DNA of 64,000 nucleotides from RPQJ01 sp963731105 (GCA_963731105.1 CAVSUM010000023.1:35032-99031); one strand, 5' to 3'; numbered from the stretch's first letter, positions 28,317 through 38,552 are shown. Numbers and translations: made by a program. Notes: a model not told the origin generated them from the sequence alone.

Positions 28317-29214
28317 TACGCAGACGCGGGACGGAATATCGCGGCGAGCGCGGGTTCCAGGTCGGGGTAACGGAAGCGGAAGCCGGCATCGAGCAGGCGC
28401 CTGGGCAGCATGCGGTCGCTGACCAGCAGCAACTCCGACAGGTCGCCGAACAGCAACTTGAGCGCCGCCTCGGGCATCGGCAGCACGGTCGGGCGACCGA
28501 GCGCCCGGCCCAGCGCGCGCGTGAACTCCGCGTTGGTCACCGGGTTCGGCGCACCGGCGTTGTACACGCCGCGGGCCGCCGGGTTCTCGAGCAGCCACTG
28601 GCGATCGCGGCCAGGTCCTCGCGGTGGATCCACGGGAACCAGTGGCGGCCCGAGCCGAGCCGTCCGCCTGCGCCCATGCGGAACGCAGGCAGCATCTTCG
28701 CGAGCGCACCACCGTCTCGATCGAGCACCACCCCGATGCGCATGCGGCAGACCCGCGCGCCGTGCGCCGTGGCGCGCTCGGCCTCGGCCTCCCATGCCGC
28801 GCACAGGTCGTGCGTGAATCCGGGTGTCGGCGGCGTGTCCTCGGTGATCTCGCGGTCGCCCTGCTCGCCGTACCAGCCCACGGCCGAGGCGGAAATCAGC
28901 GCGGGTGGCGCGTGGCGTGCGCGACCGATCCACTCGACGACCCCGCGGGTCACGTCGATGCGCGAGTCGAGCAGCAGCTTGCGCCGGCTGTCGGTCCAGC
29001 GTGCGTCGCCGATCGGCGCACCGGCCAGGTTGACCACCGCACCGAACTCGCCTGCATCGAGGCCGTCGAGGTTGCGCACGGCGCGTGCCGCGCCCTTCGG
29101 CAGCCGGGGGCTCGATTGGCGCGACAGCACGACCACGTCGTGACCGGAGCTGGCGAGTCGCGGGCACAGCGCCTGGCCAACGAAGCCCGTGCCACCGGTG
29201 ATCAATACCTGCAT
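28316..29214 (-). CDS. TIGR01777-type epimerase/SDR (frame break)
   Basis: About 300 residues when joined. NAD(P)-binding Rossmann protein: MQVLITGGTGFVGQALCPRL at ATG 29214, FGAVVNLAGAPIGDARW, SAVGWYGEQGD and the WHREDL-like region HWFPWIHREDLAAIA. A one-base loss near 28607 connects to QWLLENPAARGVYNAGAPNP, then the DUF1731 C-terminal domain. This is the YfcH/SulA-like (cell-division-inhibitor-named) epimerase family, whose reaction is unknown. It is 26 bp downstream of the FAD oxidoreductase and overlaps the ATPase start. Confidence 0.88.
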
Positions 29215-29240
29215 CAGGATCTCCCGAAAATGCCGCCGGT

Positions 29241-30860
29241 TCAGCCGAAGATGCGCTTCATCACCGGCGACATGCGGCGCAGCCCGGCCACCGACGTGGC
29301 AGCAGTCACTCCGCCCATCATCGCGCCGGTGACGCCGCAGGACATCACGTCCTGGCCGGTGAGCCACAGCCCGGGCACCCGCGTGCGCGGCCGCAGCCAG
29401 CCCTGCTGCATGCGCGACGGGTCGTGGTCGAGGCCGTACAGCTCGCCGCGCTCCCAGCCGCAGAACCACTGCATCGACAGCGGTGTGGACACCTCCCAGT
29501 AGTCCACCCGGCCGCGCACCTGCGGCACCTTGTCGTACAGCTGTTCGAGCAGGCGCTCGCCGTAGGCGTCCTTGAGCGACTCGTAGTCGTCGCCGCGCTT
29601 GCCCCAGGTCTTGCCGGCCCAGGGTGCGAAGATCTCGTACGGCGCGGGTGCCACGATCTCGATGGTGGCTCGGCCTGGATGGCGCCGCTCGAAGTCCGGG
29701 TCCTTCGCCGAGGGAAACGACAGGTAGACCACGGGAAAGCGGCCGGTCGGGTCGGCCTCGAACTCGGCCAGCGTGCCGTCGTAGTCGTTGTTCGGGTAGA
29801 TCCAGAAGTTGGTCCTCGGCAGGCCGAGCTCGGCGGCGGTGGCCTGCAGCCCGATGTACACGCCGAGGTGGCCGATGCTCGGCTTCACCTTCGGCAGCAG
29901 CGCATCGTAGCCGTGCGTGCGCGACACGTCCGGCGGCAGCAGCCGTGCAAAGGTGTTGATCGCACCCGCATCCGAGATTACGCAGCGCGCCTCGATCTCG
30001 TGGCCGTCCGCCATGCGCACGCCGCGGGCGCGCCCGTCGCGCACCAGGATTTCGGCGACGCGCGCGTAGGTGAACACTTCGCCGCCGCTCGCCCGGATGC
30101 GCGGCAGGATCGTCTCCGCGATGCGCCACGCGCCGCCCACCGGGTAGAAACCGCCGTGCAGGTAGTGGCGCGCGATCAGCGCCTGGATCACGAACGACGA
30201 GCGCTTCGGCGGCAGGCCCATGTCGCCCCACTGGCCGGTCAGCACCGCGATCAGCTCGGCGTCGTCGGTCAGCTCGGACAGCACGTCCCACGTGGTGCGA
30301 TCGAAGCTCTTCGGCAGCCGGCGGCGCAGCAGGGGACCCACCACCGCCGCGGCCCACGGCGGCAGCGTGCGGTCGAGCGCGAAAGTGCGCATGCCACGCG
30401 ACACCTCGCTGAGCAGCTCGAGGTAGCGATCGATGGCCGCCGCCTCGCGCGGGAAGTAGCCGACCAGGTTGTCGCGGAACGCCTCGCGCCCGGCCACGGC
30501 GTCGTAGACGTTGTCGCCGATGAAGAAGCGGTCGTAGTGCGCGTCCATCGGCGCCCAGGCGAGGTTGCCCTGGGTCAGGAAGTCCATCATGCGGCGCACG
30601 GTGGTCCGCGTGCCCATGTCGCCGATGTAGTGCACGCCGACGTCCCACTCGTAGCCGGCGCGGTCGTAGCTGTGGGTGGCGCCGCCCGCGGTGTAGTGCT
30701 GCTCGAGCACGGCGACCCGCCAGCCGACCTCGGCGAGCAGCGCCGCCGTGGTCAGGCCGCCGATGCCGGAGCCGATGACCAGCGCGTCGTAGGGGCCGTT
30801 CAGCCGGGAAGGGCGGTAGCGCTGGCCGATGCGAAGGGTGCTGGGCGTGAGGTTGCGCAC
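29241..30860 (-). CDS. FAD-dependent phytoene-desaturase/retinol-saturase-like oxidoreductase
   Basis: 539 residues, GTG 30860. N-terminal FAD site VIGSGIGGLTTAALLAEVGW and EQHYTAGGATHSYDRAGYEWDVGVH, C-terminal LWLTGQDVMSCGVTGAMMGG. Family members include carotenoid isomerase CrtISO and all-trans-retinol 13,14-reductase; no carotenoid genes lie nearby, so the substrate is unknown (perhaps a polyunsaturated or isoprenoid lipid). It starts one base after the TonB-receptor stop, hence the same transcript. Only one start, GTG, fits the family. Confidence 0.85.
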   Translation of the reverse strand: MRNLTPSTLRIGQRYRPSRLNGPYDALVIGSGIGGLTTAALLAEVGWRVAVLEQHYTAGGATHSYDRAGYEWDVGVHYIGDMGTRTTVRRMMDFLTQGNLAWAPMDAHYDRFFIGDNVYDAVAGREAFRDNLVGYFPREAAAIDRYLELLSEVSRGMRTFALDRTLPPWAAAVVGPLLRRRLPKSFDRTTWDVLSELTDDAELIAVLTGQWGDMGLPPKRSSFVIQALIARHYLHGGFYPVGGAWRIAETILPRIRASGGEVFTYARVAEILVRDGRARGVRMADGHEIEARCVISDAGAINTFARLLPPDVSRTHGYDALLPKVKPSIGHLGVYIGLQATAAELGLPRTNFWIYPNNDYDGTLAEFEADPTGRFPVVYLSFPSAKDPDFERRHPGRATIEIVAPAPYEIFAPWAGKTWGKRGDDYESLKDAYGERLLEQLYDKVPQVRGRVDYWEVSTPLSMQWFCGWERGELYGLDHDPSRMQQGWLRPRTRVPGLWLTGQDVMSCGVTGAMMGGVTAATSVAGLRRMSPVMKRIFG

Positions 30861-30861
30861 C

Positions 30862-32974
30862 TCAGAAGCTTACCCCAACGGTCAGGCGGAACGTGCGCGG
30901 CTCGACGGGGTGGAAGTGGATGTCCGCCACGGGCGCCGCCTCGCCCGGCAGCTGCGATTCGTAGAAGTAGCTGATGTCGCTGTCCTCGGCATCGAGCACA
31001 TTGAAGACCGCTAGCCACGCGCGCCAGTGCTCGTTGAAGCGGTAGCCCGCTTCGAGGTTGACGAGCATGGTCGAGTCGGAGCGCACGCTGTCGTCCTCGA
31101 CCAGCGGTGCCGGTCCGAAGTAACGCAGCCGCGCGCCGCCGAACCAGCCGTCGGGGCGGTGTACCGCGACGCCGAGCGAGGCGACCGACTCGACCGCACC
31201 CGGGATGTAGTCGCCGGCCGGGTCCGGATCCGTGAAGCGCGCGTGCACCCAGGCGTAGTCGGTGTCGACGATCAGCCATTCGAGCGGGGTCCAGAACGCG
31301 CCGAGTTCCAGGCCGTAGCGGCGGGTCGCGCGGCTCGGCTCGGTGATGCCGCCGTCGCCCACGAACAGCAGCTCCGAGTCGATGTCGAGGCCCCACAGTG
31401 CGGCGTAGACCTGCAGCCCGGCCAACGCGGCCGAGCGCAGGCCGATCTCGGCTCCAGTCGCGGGCACCAGCGGGTCGACGCGATCCACGGGCGTCACGCC
31501 GTCCGTTGGGTCGACCCGGATCGTCGTGCCGCGCGCGTCGTTGCTATGGAACCCGCGACCGAAATTGATGAAGTACTCCGTCTCGGCCCAGGGCCCGAGC
31601 ACGACCGTGAGCTTCGGCTGCGCGAGCGAGTCGCTGGCGCTGCCGGAGTTGGCCGCGAGGTTGCTGTCCACTTCGAAGTCGAAGTAATCGAAGCGCGCGC
31701 CGAGCTCGGTGCGCAGCCAGTCGTTCCAGCGCTGCTCGTGCGTGACGTAGGCGGAGTAGCTCGTCTGCGCCACGTCGTCCTCGCGCACGGTCTCGCGCCG
31801 CACCGCCGCCGTCGTCAGGTGCAGGCCGACGGGCTCGATGTCGTCGCGGCGCAGTTCGACGCCCACGCGCAGCGTTCCGGGCGCTGCCGTGAGCGAGGCG
31901 GGCCAGGCATGATCGAAGCGGCCGCCGAACACGCTGCGATCGTCGTACTGCTCGAACTGGTCGCCGTTCACCTGGTCGAGTGCGTAGGTGAAGTTCGAGA
32001 CGAGGTCGAGGTGGTAGTCCATGGCGTAGGCGTTCGCCGTCCAGCCGCGGTCATCCGTGTCCTGCGACCAGGCTTCGAACGACACGCTGTAGCGGTGCGA
32101 CTCGCCACCGTCGGTCGGGTCCACGTAACCGAAGCGGCCGATGCAGAACGGGATCTGCTCGCAGCCGCTGCGCGTCGCGCGCTCGGGGATCTGGTCGGTG
32201 CTGTCCCACTGGCCATCGTAGGCCATGCCCGTCACCGCGAAGCCGCGCGCGACGTCGCCGCGCGAGTACTTCGCCAGGCCATTCCACTTGCGAAAGTCCT
32301 GAGGCAGGTCCCACGGACCGTCCGCATGCGAGTAGTCGAGGCCCATGAGCAGCGTGCCGCCACCGATCTCGGGCGACGCCGCGAGCAGTGCGCGGTAGTA
32401 GGCGTCCTCGCCCACGGTCAGGCTCACCTGCGGGGCGTCGAGCCGGCGGCGGTAGAGGATGTCTGCCGCGCCCGCCGCCGAGAAGTTGCCCCGGTCGGCG
32501 AAGTAGGGGCCCTTGCGGTAGTCGCACCTCGTCGACCAGTTCCGGGATCAGGAAGTTGATGTCGGCATAGCCCTGGCCGTGGGCGTGCGTCGGCATGTTC
32601 ACCGGAATGCCGTCCACGCTCGTGGCGAAGTCAGTGCCATGGTCCAGGTTGAAGCCGCGCAGGAAGTACTGGTTCGCCTTGCCGTCGCCGCTGTGCTGCG
32701 TGACGATCAGGCCGGGCACGACCTCGAGGACTTCGCCGGGCCGCAGCACGGGCCGGCCCTCGAGCTGGATGCCGGGCACGATGCCCTCGCTCGCGGCCAG
32801 CGACTGGCCGACCAGGCCGATGCGCCGGGCCGTCACCTCGATCTCCTCGAGCGGCGTCGAAGTCGGGATGCCGGAAGCCCAGGCGGAGGCGGGGAGCACC
32901 AGTGCGGCCAGTGCCGCCAGTGCCGCCAGTTCGAGAGCGTCCGGATTGCACCGACGCGTGCCGTTGACCATCAT
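30862..32974 (-). CDS. TonB-dependent outer-membrane receptor, probably nickel-responsive (frame break)
   Basis: About 704 residues when joined. Signal peptide ends near ASAWASG; the plug domain follows (EEIEVTARRIGLVGQ, QHSGDGKANQYFLRGFNLDH and FATSVDGIPVNMPTHAHGQG). A single extra base near 32525 separates it from PYFADRGNFSAAGAADILY and the 22-strand barrel ending FRLTVGVSF with the terminal Phe of outer-membrane proteins. Start ATG 32974 with GGGAGG. The N-terminal plug contains several His residues. A 28-bp NikR-type operator lies 56 bp upstream, so nickel (or Ni-chelate) import is inferred; direct substrate evidence is absent. Confidence 0.87.
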
Positions 32975-33029
32975 GACCTCCCGCTCGTGGCCGCCCGACG
33001 GCACGGCACGCCGCGAACTGTAGCCGGTC

Positions 33030-33057
33030 GTATGATGTTTTTCAAATAAGTGCATAC
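33030..33057. promoter_or_regulatory. NikR operator between tonB-receptor and nikR genes
   Basis: GTATGA-N16-GCATAC, an 11 of 12 match to the E. coli NikR operator GTATGA-N16-TCATAC, with the exact 16-bp spacer (A/T-rich). It is 27 bp before the nikR start and 56 bp before the receptor start, so it can repress both divergent genes when nickel is sufficient. Confidence 0.85.
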
Positions 33058-33084
33058 CGCGGCCCGGCCGCGATGGGACGCAAC

Positions 33085-33555
33085 ATGCAACGCACCACGA
33101 TCACGCTCGACGACGACCTGATGGCTCGGCTCGACGAGTTCATGGCCGAGCGCCAGTACGCCAACCGCTCCGAGGCGATCCGCGACCTCGTACGAGCCGG
33201 CCTCGAGCAGGCGATGCTCGACTCGTCGCCCCAGGCGCAGTGCCTCGGTGCGGCCATCTATGTCTACGACCACGAGGCGCGCGAACTGGCGAGCCGGCTC
33301 ACGCGCACGGCCCACGAGCACCACGACCTGTCGCTCGCGACCCTGCATGTGCACCTCGACCACGACAGCTGCATGGAGGTGACGGTGTTGCGCGGTGCCG
33401 TGCGCGACGTGCAGCACTTCGCCGACCACGTCATCGCCGAGCGCGGCGTGCGGCACGGCCGGCTGGTGCTGGTGCCGGCCGAGCAGCGCTTCGAGGTGCA
33501 CACCCACGGCGCCGGCGCGACCCAGCACGCACACCTGCACGTCCGGCGACGTTGA
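33085..33555 (+). CDS. nikR: Nickel-responsive ribbon-helix-helix regulator
   Basis: 156 residues from ATG 33085 (MQRTTITLDDDLMARLDEFM), matching the E. coli start; an ATG 12 bases earlier lacks a ribosome-binding site. The RHH domain (residues 1-45, NRSEAIRDLVR) binds DNA. The C-terminal ACT-like domain carries the nickel ligands at the same spacing as E. coli His76, His87, His89 and Cys95 (here His77, His88, His90, Cys96 in TLHVHLDHDSCMEV). HFADHVIAERGVRHGRL is the family signature. Likely controls the divergent TonB receptor and itself through the operator upstream. Confidence 0.96.
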   Translation: MQRTTITLDDDLMARLDEFMAERQYANRSEAIRDLVRAGLEQAMLDSSPQAQCLGAAIYVYDHEARELASRLTRTAHEHHDLSLATLHVHLDHDSCMEVTVLRGAVRDVQHFADHVIAERGVRHGRLVLVPAEQRFEVHTHGAGATQHAHLHVRRR

Positions 33556-33654
33556 CTTGACGTAACGGCGCGCACGGGCGACGATTGCGTCACAGTTGCG
33601 CGAGGTCGCGGCGCCGGGCCCGTTGCATCGCCGCTGACCGGCGTATCGTCGGTT

Positions 33655-33745
33655 CCCATTGGCAAACCCGCCGTGAGGCGGGGACGCAAAGCCTCCGGTC
33701 CACGGCAGGCCCTCCAGGGTCGCGCGGACAGCGGGGTTGCCGGAC
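33655..33745 (+). ncRNA. Cyclic di-GMP-I (GEMM-I) riboswitch
   Basis: The hallmark blocks appear in order: GGCAAACC (33661), a perfect 6-bp hairpin CCCGCC/GGCGGG capped by the GNRA tetraloop GTGA, GGGACGCAAAGCCTCCGG (33681), the second helix (GTCC 33698-33701 with GGAC 33726-33729), then GCGGGGTTGCCGG (33731), which pairs back to the 5' GGCAA. The match to the V. cholerae Vc2 aptamer is close over all conserved segments. No poly-T terminator lies between the aptamer and the next ATG at 33762; the AGG ribosome-binding site is only 8 bases downstream, so control of translation is likely. A weak TTGCAT/TATCGT promoter may sit at 33623-33649. Confidence 0.95.
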
Positions 33746-33761
33746 ATCAGGCAGGTGCACG

Positions 33762-34358
33762 ATGGACGTTCGTCGCTCGAAGCCCGCGATCCTGGGTTGC
33801 TGCCTCGGCCTGCTGCCGTTCGTCGCGGCCGCGGACCCCGTGCCCGTCGATGCCGTTCGCGACGCATGGCAATCCGGCCAGTCCCGCCTGTACGAGATTC
33901 TCGCCCGCACGCTCACCGTCGTCCGTCGCGAACGTCCGCAGTGGCTCGTCGAGCAGTCGCACGATGCGCTCGATCCCGACGGTACGACCGGTGACACCGC
34001 CGCGCAGCTCGTCATGCAGCAGGATCGTCGCGACGGCGCTGACCTGCTCACGCTCCGTTATCCGCTCGTGGCGCGCGGCGCGCTGCGCACGTATGCCGGC
34101 GCCGGCCTCAACCGCGCCGAGTATTTCGCCGACGACGCCGGTGCACCGGTGATGCTCACGCGCCGCAACCGCCAGAGCTCGCTCGGGGTCGCTGCGGAGG
34201 TCGGGGCGGAGCTGCAGGTCAGCCGCCGGCTGATGGTGAACGCCGACCTGCGCTGGGTCGACCTCGCGGAGGACGCGGTGCTGTTGCGTGTCGACGAGGG
34301 CTACGTCGGCGTCGATCCGCTTTCGGTCGGCGTGTCCGTGGGCTGGCGCTTCCGCTAG
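33762..34358 (+). CDS. Small outer-membrane beta-barrel-like protein under c-di-GMP control
   Basis: 198 residues. Signal peptide MDVRRSKPAILGCCLGLLPF, cut near VAAAD-P. A soluble segment rich in helix (residues 25-75, TVVRRERPQWLVEQSHDAL) precedes alternating amphipathic strands (LLTLRYPLVARGALRTYAGAG, SLGVAAEVGAELQVSRRLMV and a final strand ending GVSVGWRFR, the aromatic C-terminus of barrels). It looks like an OmpA/OmpW-type small barrel, not assigned to a named family. It lies directly behind the riboswitch and so should vary with c-di-GMP, perhaps for surface attachment or matrix export (inference). Start ATG 33762 with AGG six bases upstream. Confidence 0.72.
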   Translation: MDVRRSKPAILGCCLGLLPFVAAADPVPVDAVRDAWQSGQSRLYEILARTLTVVRRERPQWLVEQSHDALDPDGTTGDTAAQLVMQQDRRDGADLLTLRYPLVARGALRTYAGAGLNRAEYFADDAGAPVMLTRRNRQSSLGVAAEVGAELQVSRRLMVNADLRWVDLAEDAVLLRVDEGYVGVDPLSVGVSVGWRFR

Positions 34359-34463
34359 GCGCCGGCGCGTCCGGGCACCTGATCCAGCGACGGGTCGGCG
34401 CCGGCGGCCGCGCCAACTCGCGTAGACTGGCGGCTCCAATATCGCACGCGCCGTCGCTCCAGC

Positions 34464-35921
34464 ATGCAAGGTTTGCTCGCGTGGGCCAGCGAAGTCTGGC
34501 CCTATCTCTTCACCGTCGCCTACGTTGGCGGGGCCGCCTGGGTCACCGTCGACGCCGTGCTGCGCAAGCGACATGCGTACGCGGCGTGGGCTGGATCGGG
34601 CTGGCGTGGCTCGCGCCGATCACCGGCGCGCTGGCCTACTACCTGCTCGGCATCAATCGCATCCATCGCCAGGCCACGGCGCTCGAGCGTCGCGCCGCCA
34701 CGGCCCCGGCCGGCAGCGCGAGCCGCGCGCTGCCCGCGGCGAGCGGCACTTCCGCGTTCGATCCGCGCCACGCGGGCTTCGCGGGACTGGTGCGGCTCGG
34801 CGAGCGCGTGACGCGCCGGCCTTGTACGAGGGCAATCACATCGAGCCACTGGTGGACGGCGATGCCGCCTATCCGGCGATGCTGGCGGCGATCGACGCGG
34901 CGCAGCGCTCGATCGGGATGGTGAGCTACATCTTCGACAACGATTTCGCGGGGCACGCATTCCGTGACGCGCTGGCGCGCGCGGTGGCACGTGGCGTCGA
35001 GGTGCGCGTGCTGATCGATGACGTCGGGTCGCGCTACACGACTCCGACCATGGTGGGCGAGCTGCACCGCGCGGGCGTGCCGGTCGCGACGTTCCTGCCG
35101 ACACTGGTGCCGCGACTGTTCCAGTACGCGAACCTGCGCAACCACCGCAAGATCATGGTCGTGGACGGACGCCTCGGCTTCACCGGCGGCATGAACATCC
35201 GCGCCGGCCACTGGCGCGCGCGGCAGCCCGCGGACGCGCTGCGCTGCGTGCATTTCCGTGTCGAGGGCCCGGTGGTCGCCGACATGCAGCAGGTGTTCAC
35301 GACCGACTGGGCGTTCACGACCGGCGAACGGCTGGCGGGCGACGCCTGGTTCCCGGCGCTGGCGCGTGCGGCACGGTGGCGGCACGCGGCGTGCCGGACG
35401 GGCCCGACGACGACATCGACAACCTGCCGCAGTTGCTGCACGGCGCGCTGTCGGTGGCCACGCGGCGCGTGCGCATCGTGACGCCGTACTTCCTGCCGGA
35501 CGACGGCCTGCTGCGCGCGCTGCAGGTTGCCGCGCTGCGGGGTGTCGAGGTGGACGTGCTGTTGCCGGAACGCAGCAACGTGCCGCTGATGGACTGGGCG
35601 ATGACGCCGCAGCTGCCGTGGCTGCTCGAGGCCGGGTGCTGCATCCACCGCGTCCCCGCGCCGTTCGACCACAGCAAGCTGTGCGTGGTGGACGGCGCGT
35701 GGTGCCTGGTCGGCTCCACCAACTGGGACGCGCGCAGCCTGCGCCTCAACTTCGAGTACAACCTCGAGTGCTACGACCGCGGGCTCGCCGTGCAGCTCGA
35801 CGCCATCATCGACGACAAGATCGCCGTCGCGCGCCTGCTGCGTCGCGATGATCTCGAGGGACGATCGCTGCCCGTGCGCCTGCGCGACGGCCTGACGCGG
35901 CTCCTGTCACCCTACCTGTAG
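34464..35921 (+). CDS. cls: Cardiolipin synthase, phospholipase-D family (three frame breaks)
   Basis: About 486 residues when joined. It makes cardiolipin from two phosphatidylglycerols (or PG and PE) at the inner membrane. The N-terminus has two membrane segments (MQGLLAWASEVWPYLFTVAY; IGLAWLAPITGALAYYLLGI). Two HKD motifs are seen: NHRKIMVVDGRLGFTGGMN and FDHSKLCVVDGAWCLVGSTN. Single-base losses near 34590, 34820 and 35370 are needed to join the pieces, each moving the frame the same way, which is typical of read errors. A -10-like TAGACT lies at 34423, 41 bp before the start. Confidence 0.9.
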
Positions 35922-37051
35922 CAACCCGGCCGCGAGGCCGGCGTACAGCAGCAGCGCGCCGACGCATTCGGCGGCGACGGCGCGGGCGGGTGCCAGCCGA
36001 CCCTGCATCACCGCACCGATCAGCCACAGCACGCCGAGGACGGCGAGTGCCGCGACGGCGAGCGTCGCGAACGGCAGCTGGTCCGCGTACCAGAGCAGCG
36101 CGGTCGCGCCGCACAGCACCGCGACGAAATGCACGATCACGAACGCCTGCGCCGCACGACCCAGCGGCGGGTCGTAGCGCCGCACGCGGCTCACGTCGAA
36201 GCGCAGGCTTGTGCCAGGCCTGGCCAGCCGCGAGTGCCGGCTGCCAGCCGGGCGGCATCAGCCACACGGCCAGCTTGTCGCGCCAGCGGGGCAGGGCGCG
36301 CGACCTGCGGGCGAGGTCGGCGTACACCTCGAAGTTCGCCCACAGCGGGTCCCACGAGTCGAGCGGGGCGCGCGTGCCGTACACGCAGCGCTCGCCCTCC
36401 TCGACGAACGTGCCGAACAGGCGGTCCCAGAGCATGGTGATGCCGCCGTAGTTGCGGTCGATGTAGCGGTCGTTCACTGCGTGGTGCACGCGGTGATTCG
36501 ACGGCGAGCCGAACCAGCGGTCGAACCAGCCGAGCTGAGCCGACCTGCTCGGTGTGGATCCAGTACTGGTACAGCAGGTTCACGACCGCGGCGACCACGA
36601 ACACCTCGGGCGGGATGCCGGCGATCGCCATCGGCAGGTAGAAGATCCAGCCGAGCAACGCGCCGGAGCTGGTCTGGCGCAGCGCCGTCGACAGGTTGTA
36701 CTCCTGGCTCTGGTGGTGCACGACGTGCGCCGCCCAGAACACCGCGCTCTCGTGGCCGAGGCGGTGGTTCCAGTAGTAGCAGAAGTCGTAGGACACGATC
36801 GCGAGCACCCACACCCACCACTGCTCGGCCGGCAGCTGCCACAGCGCAGCGACCGAATACACCGCCGCGTAGATGCCGACGACGAGCAGCTTGGTGAAGA
36901 GCCCCACCACCTGGCTCATGACACCGAGGCTCAGGCTGTTCACGGCGTCGTTGAGGCGATAGTTGCTGCGGCCACGGGCGCGGCCGAGCAGGTACTCGAG
37001 CGCAATCAGCGCAAAGAACACCGGCGTGGCGATGGCGATGATCTTGCCCAT
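35907..37051 (-). CDS. Alkylglycerol monooxygenase-like sterol desaturase/hydroxylase (two frame breaks)
   Basis: About 381 residues when joined, from ATG 37051. Integral-membrane diiron hydroxylase with the eight-His motif: YYWNHRLGHE, AAHVVHHQ and SNHRVHHAVND. Beyond this it matches eukaryotic AGMO/TMEM195 in detail: TALRQTSSGALLGWIFYLP, YQYWIHTEQVG, IDRNYGGITMLWDRLFGTF and VEEGERCVYG. The breaks lie near 36540 and 36200; after the second the C-terminal membrane domain (FVIVHFVAVLCGATALLWYA) follows. AGMO cleaves the O-alkyl bond of ether glycerolipids to glycerol and fatty aldehyde, using tetrahydrobiopterin in mammals. It is 7 bp downstream of glpK, which would use the glycerol released. 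Confidence 0.82.
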
Positions 37052-37058
37052 GGCCGGC

Positions 37059-38552
37059 TCAGTCCTCCTGGTGCCAGTCGCGCGAGCGCTCGACGGCACG
37101 CTCCCACTGGTGCAGGCGCGCTGCGGCAGCCTCGCGCGGCATCGCGGGTTCGAAGCGCCGGTCCACCTGCCAGTTGGCGGCCACCTCGTCGGTCGAGCCC
37201 CAGAACCCGACTGCGAGACCGGCGAGATACGCAGCGCCGAGCGCGGTGGTCTCCGTCACCTTCGGGCGAACGACCGGCACGCCGAGCAGGTCGGCCTGGA
37301 ACTGCATCAGCAGGTCGTTGCTGGTCGCACCGCCGTCGACGCGCAGTTCGACCAGTGGCTGGTGCGCGTCGCGCTGCATGGCGAGCAGCACCTCGGCGCT
37401 CTGGAACGCGATTGCCTCGAGCGCAGCACGCGCGATGTGCGCCCGCGTGGTGCCTCGCGACAGGCCGACCATGGTGCCGCGCGCGTAGGCATCCCAGTGC
37501 GGGCTGCCGAGCCCGGTGAAGGCGGGCACGAGATACACGCCACCGGCGTCGGGCACGGTGGCGGCGAGCGCCTCGACGTCTGACGAGCGCTGGATGATGC
37601 CGAGGCCGTCGCGCAGCCACTGCACGACTGCACCGCCGACGAACACTGCGCCCTCGAGCGCATAGTGGCGCTCGCCGACGTGCCACGCGATCGTGGAGAG
37701 CAGGCGGTTGGCCGAGGCCTGCGGCTCGCGCCCGGTGTTCATCAGCACGAAGCAGCCGGTGCCGTAGGTGTTCTTGGCCATGCCGGGCGTGAAGCACGCC
37801 TGGCCGAACAGCGCCGCCTGCTGGTCGCCGGCGATGCCGCCCAGCGGCACCTCGTGGCCGCCGAGCACCGCGAACGCGTCGCCGTGCGCCAGCGAGGATG
37901 GCACGACTCGCGGCAGCACGGCACGCGGGATGCCGAGCAGGTCGAGCATGTAGTCGTCCCATGCGCCGGTGCGGAGGTCGAGCAGCAGCGTGCGGCTCGC
38001 GTTCGACGCGTCGGTGACGTGTTGCGTGCCGCGCGACAGCTTCCAGGCGAGCCAGCTGTCGATGGTGCCGAAGGCGAGTTCGCCGTGCTCGGCCCGTCGC
38101 CGCAGCGACGGTTCGCTGTCGAGCAACCAGGCGAGCTTGGTGCCGGAGAAGTACGGGTCGAGCAGCAGGCCGGTGCGGCGTGCGACCTCCGGCTCGTGGC
38201 CCGCGGCCTTGAGCCGCGCGCAAAGGTCTGCCGTGCGCCGGTCCTGCCAGACGATCGCCGGCGCCACGGGCCGGCCGGTGGCGCGGTCCCAGAGCACCGT
38301 GGTTTCGCGCTGGTTGGTGATGCCGACCGCCACGACGTCGGCGGTCGTGGCACGCGCACGGGCCAGCACCTCGGTGATCGTCGCGGCCTGCGTCGCCCAG
38401 ATCTCCTCGGCGTCGTGCTCCACCCAGCCCGAGTGCGGGAAGTGCTGCGTGATCTCGCGCTGCGCCGTTGCGACGATGCTGCCCGCATGGTCGAACAGGA
38501 TCGAGCGCGAGCTGGTCGTGCCCTGGTCCAGGGCCAGCACGAAGCGCTTCAT
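37059..38552 (-). CDS. glpK: Glycerol kinase
   Basis: 497 residues from ATG 38552. FGGY-family kinase: MKRFVLALDQGTTSSRSILF at the start, VGITNQRETTVLWDRATGRP, the substrate-binding FGTIDSWLAWKLS and WQDRRTAD, and the C-terminal ATP-site loop (RVDGGATSNDLLMQFQADLL). Phosphorylates glycerol to sn-glycerol-3-phosphate in the cytoplasm. It overlaps the glpD stop by 4 bp (ATGA), so the two are translationally coupled. Confidence 0.96.
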   Translation of the reverse strand: MKRFVLALDQGTTSSRSILFDHAGSIVATAQREITQHFPHSGWVEHDAEEIWATQAATITEVLARARATTADVVAVGITNQRETTVLWDRATGRPVAPAIVWQDRRTADLCARLKAAGHEPEVARRTGLLLDPYFSGTKLAWLLDSEPSLRRRAEHGELAFGTIDSWLAWKLSRGTQHVTDASNASRTLLLDLRTGAWDDYMLDLLGIPRAVLPRVVPSSLAHGDAFAVLGGHEVPLGGIAGDQQAALFGQACFTPGMAKNTYGTGCFVLMNTGREPQASANRLLSTIAWHVGERHYALEGAVFVGGAVVQWLRDGLGIIQRSSDVEALAATVPDAGGVYLVPAFTGLGSPHWDAYARGTMVGLSRGTTRAHIARAALEAIAFQSAEVLLAMQRDAHQPLVELRVDGGATSNDLLMQFQADLLGVPVVRPKVTETTALGAAYLAGLAVGFWGSTDEVAANWQVDRRFEPAMPREAAAARLHQWERAVERSRDWHQED

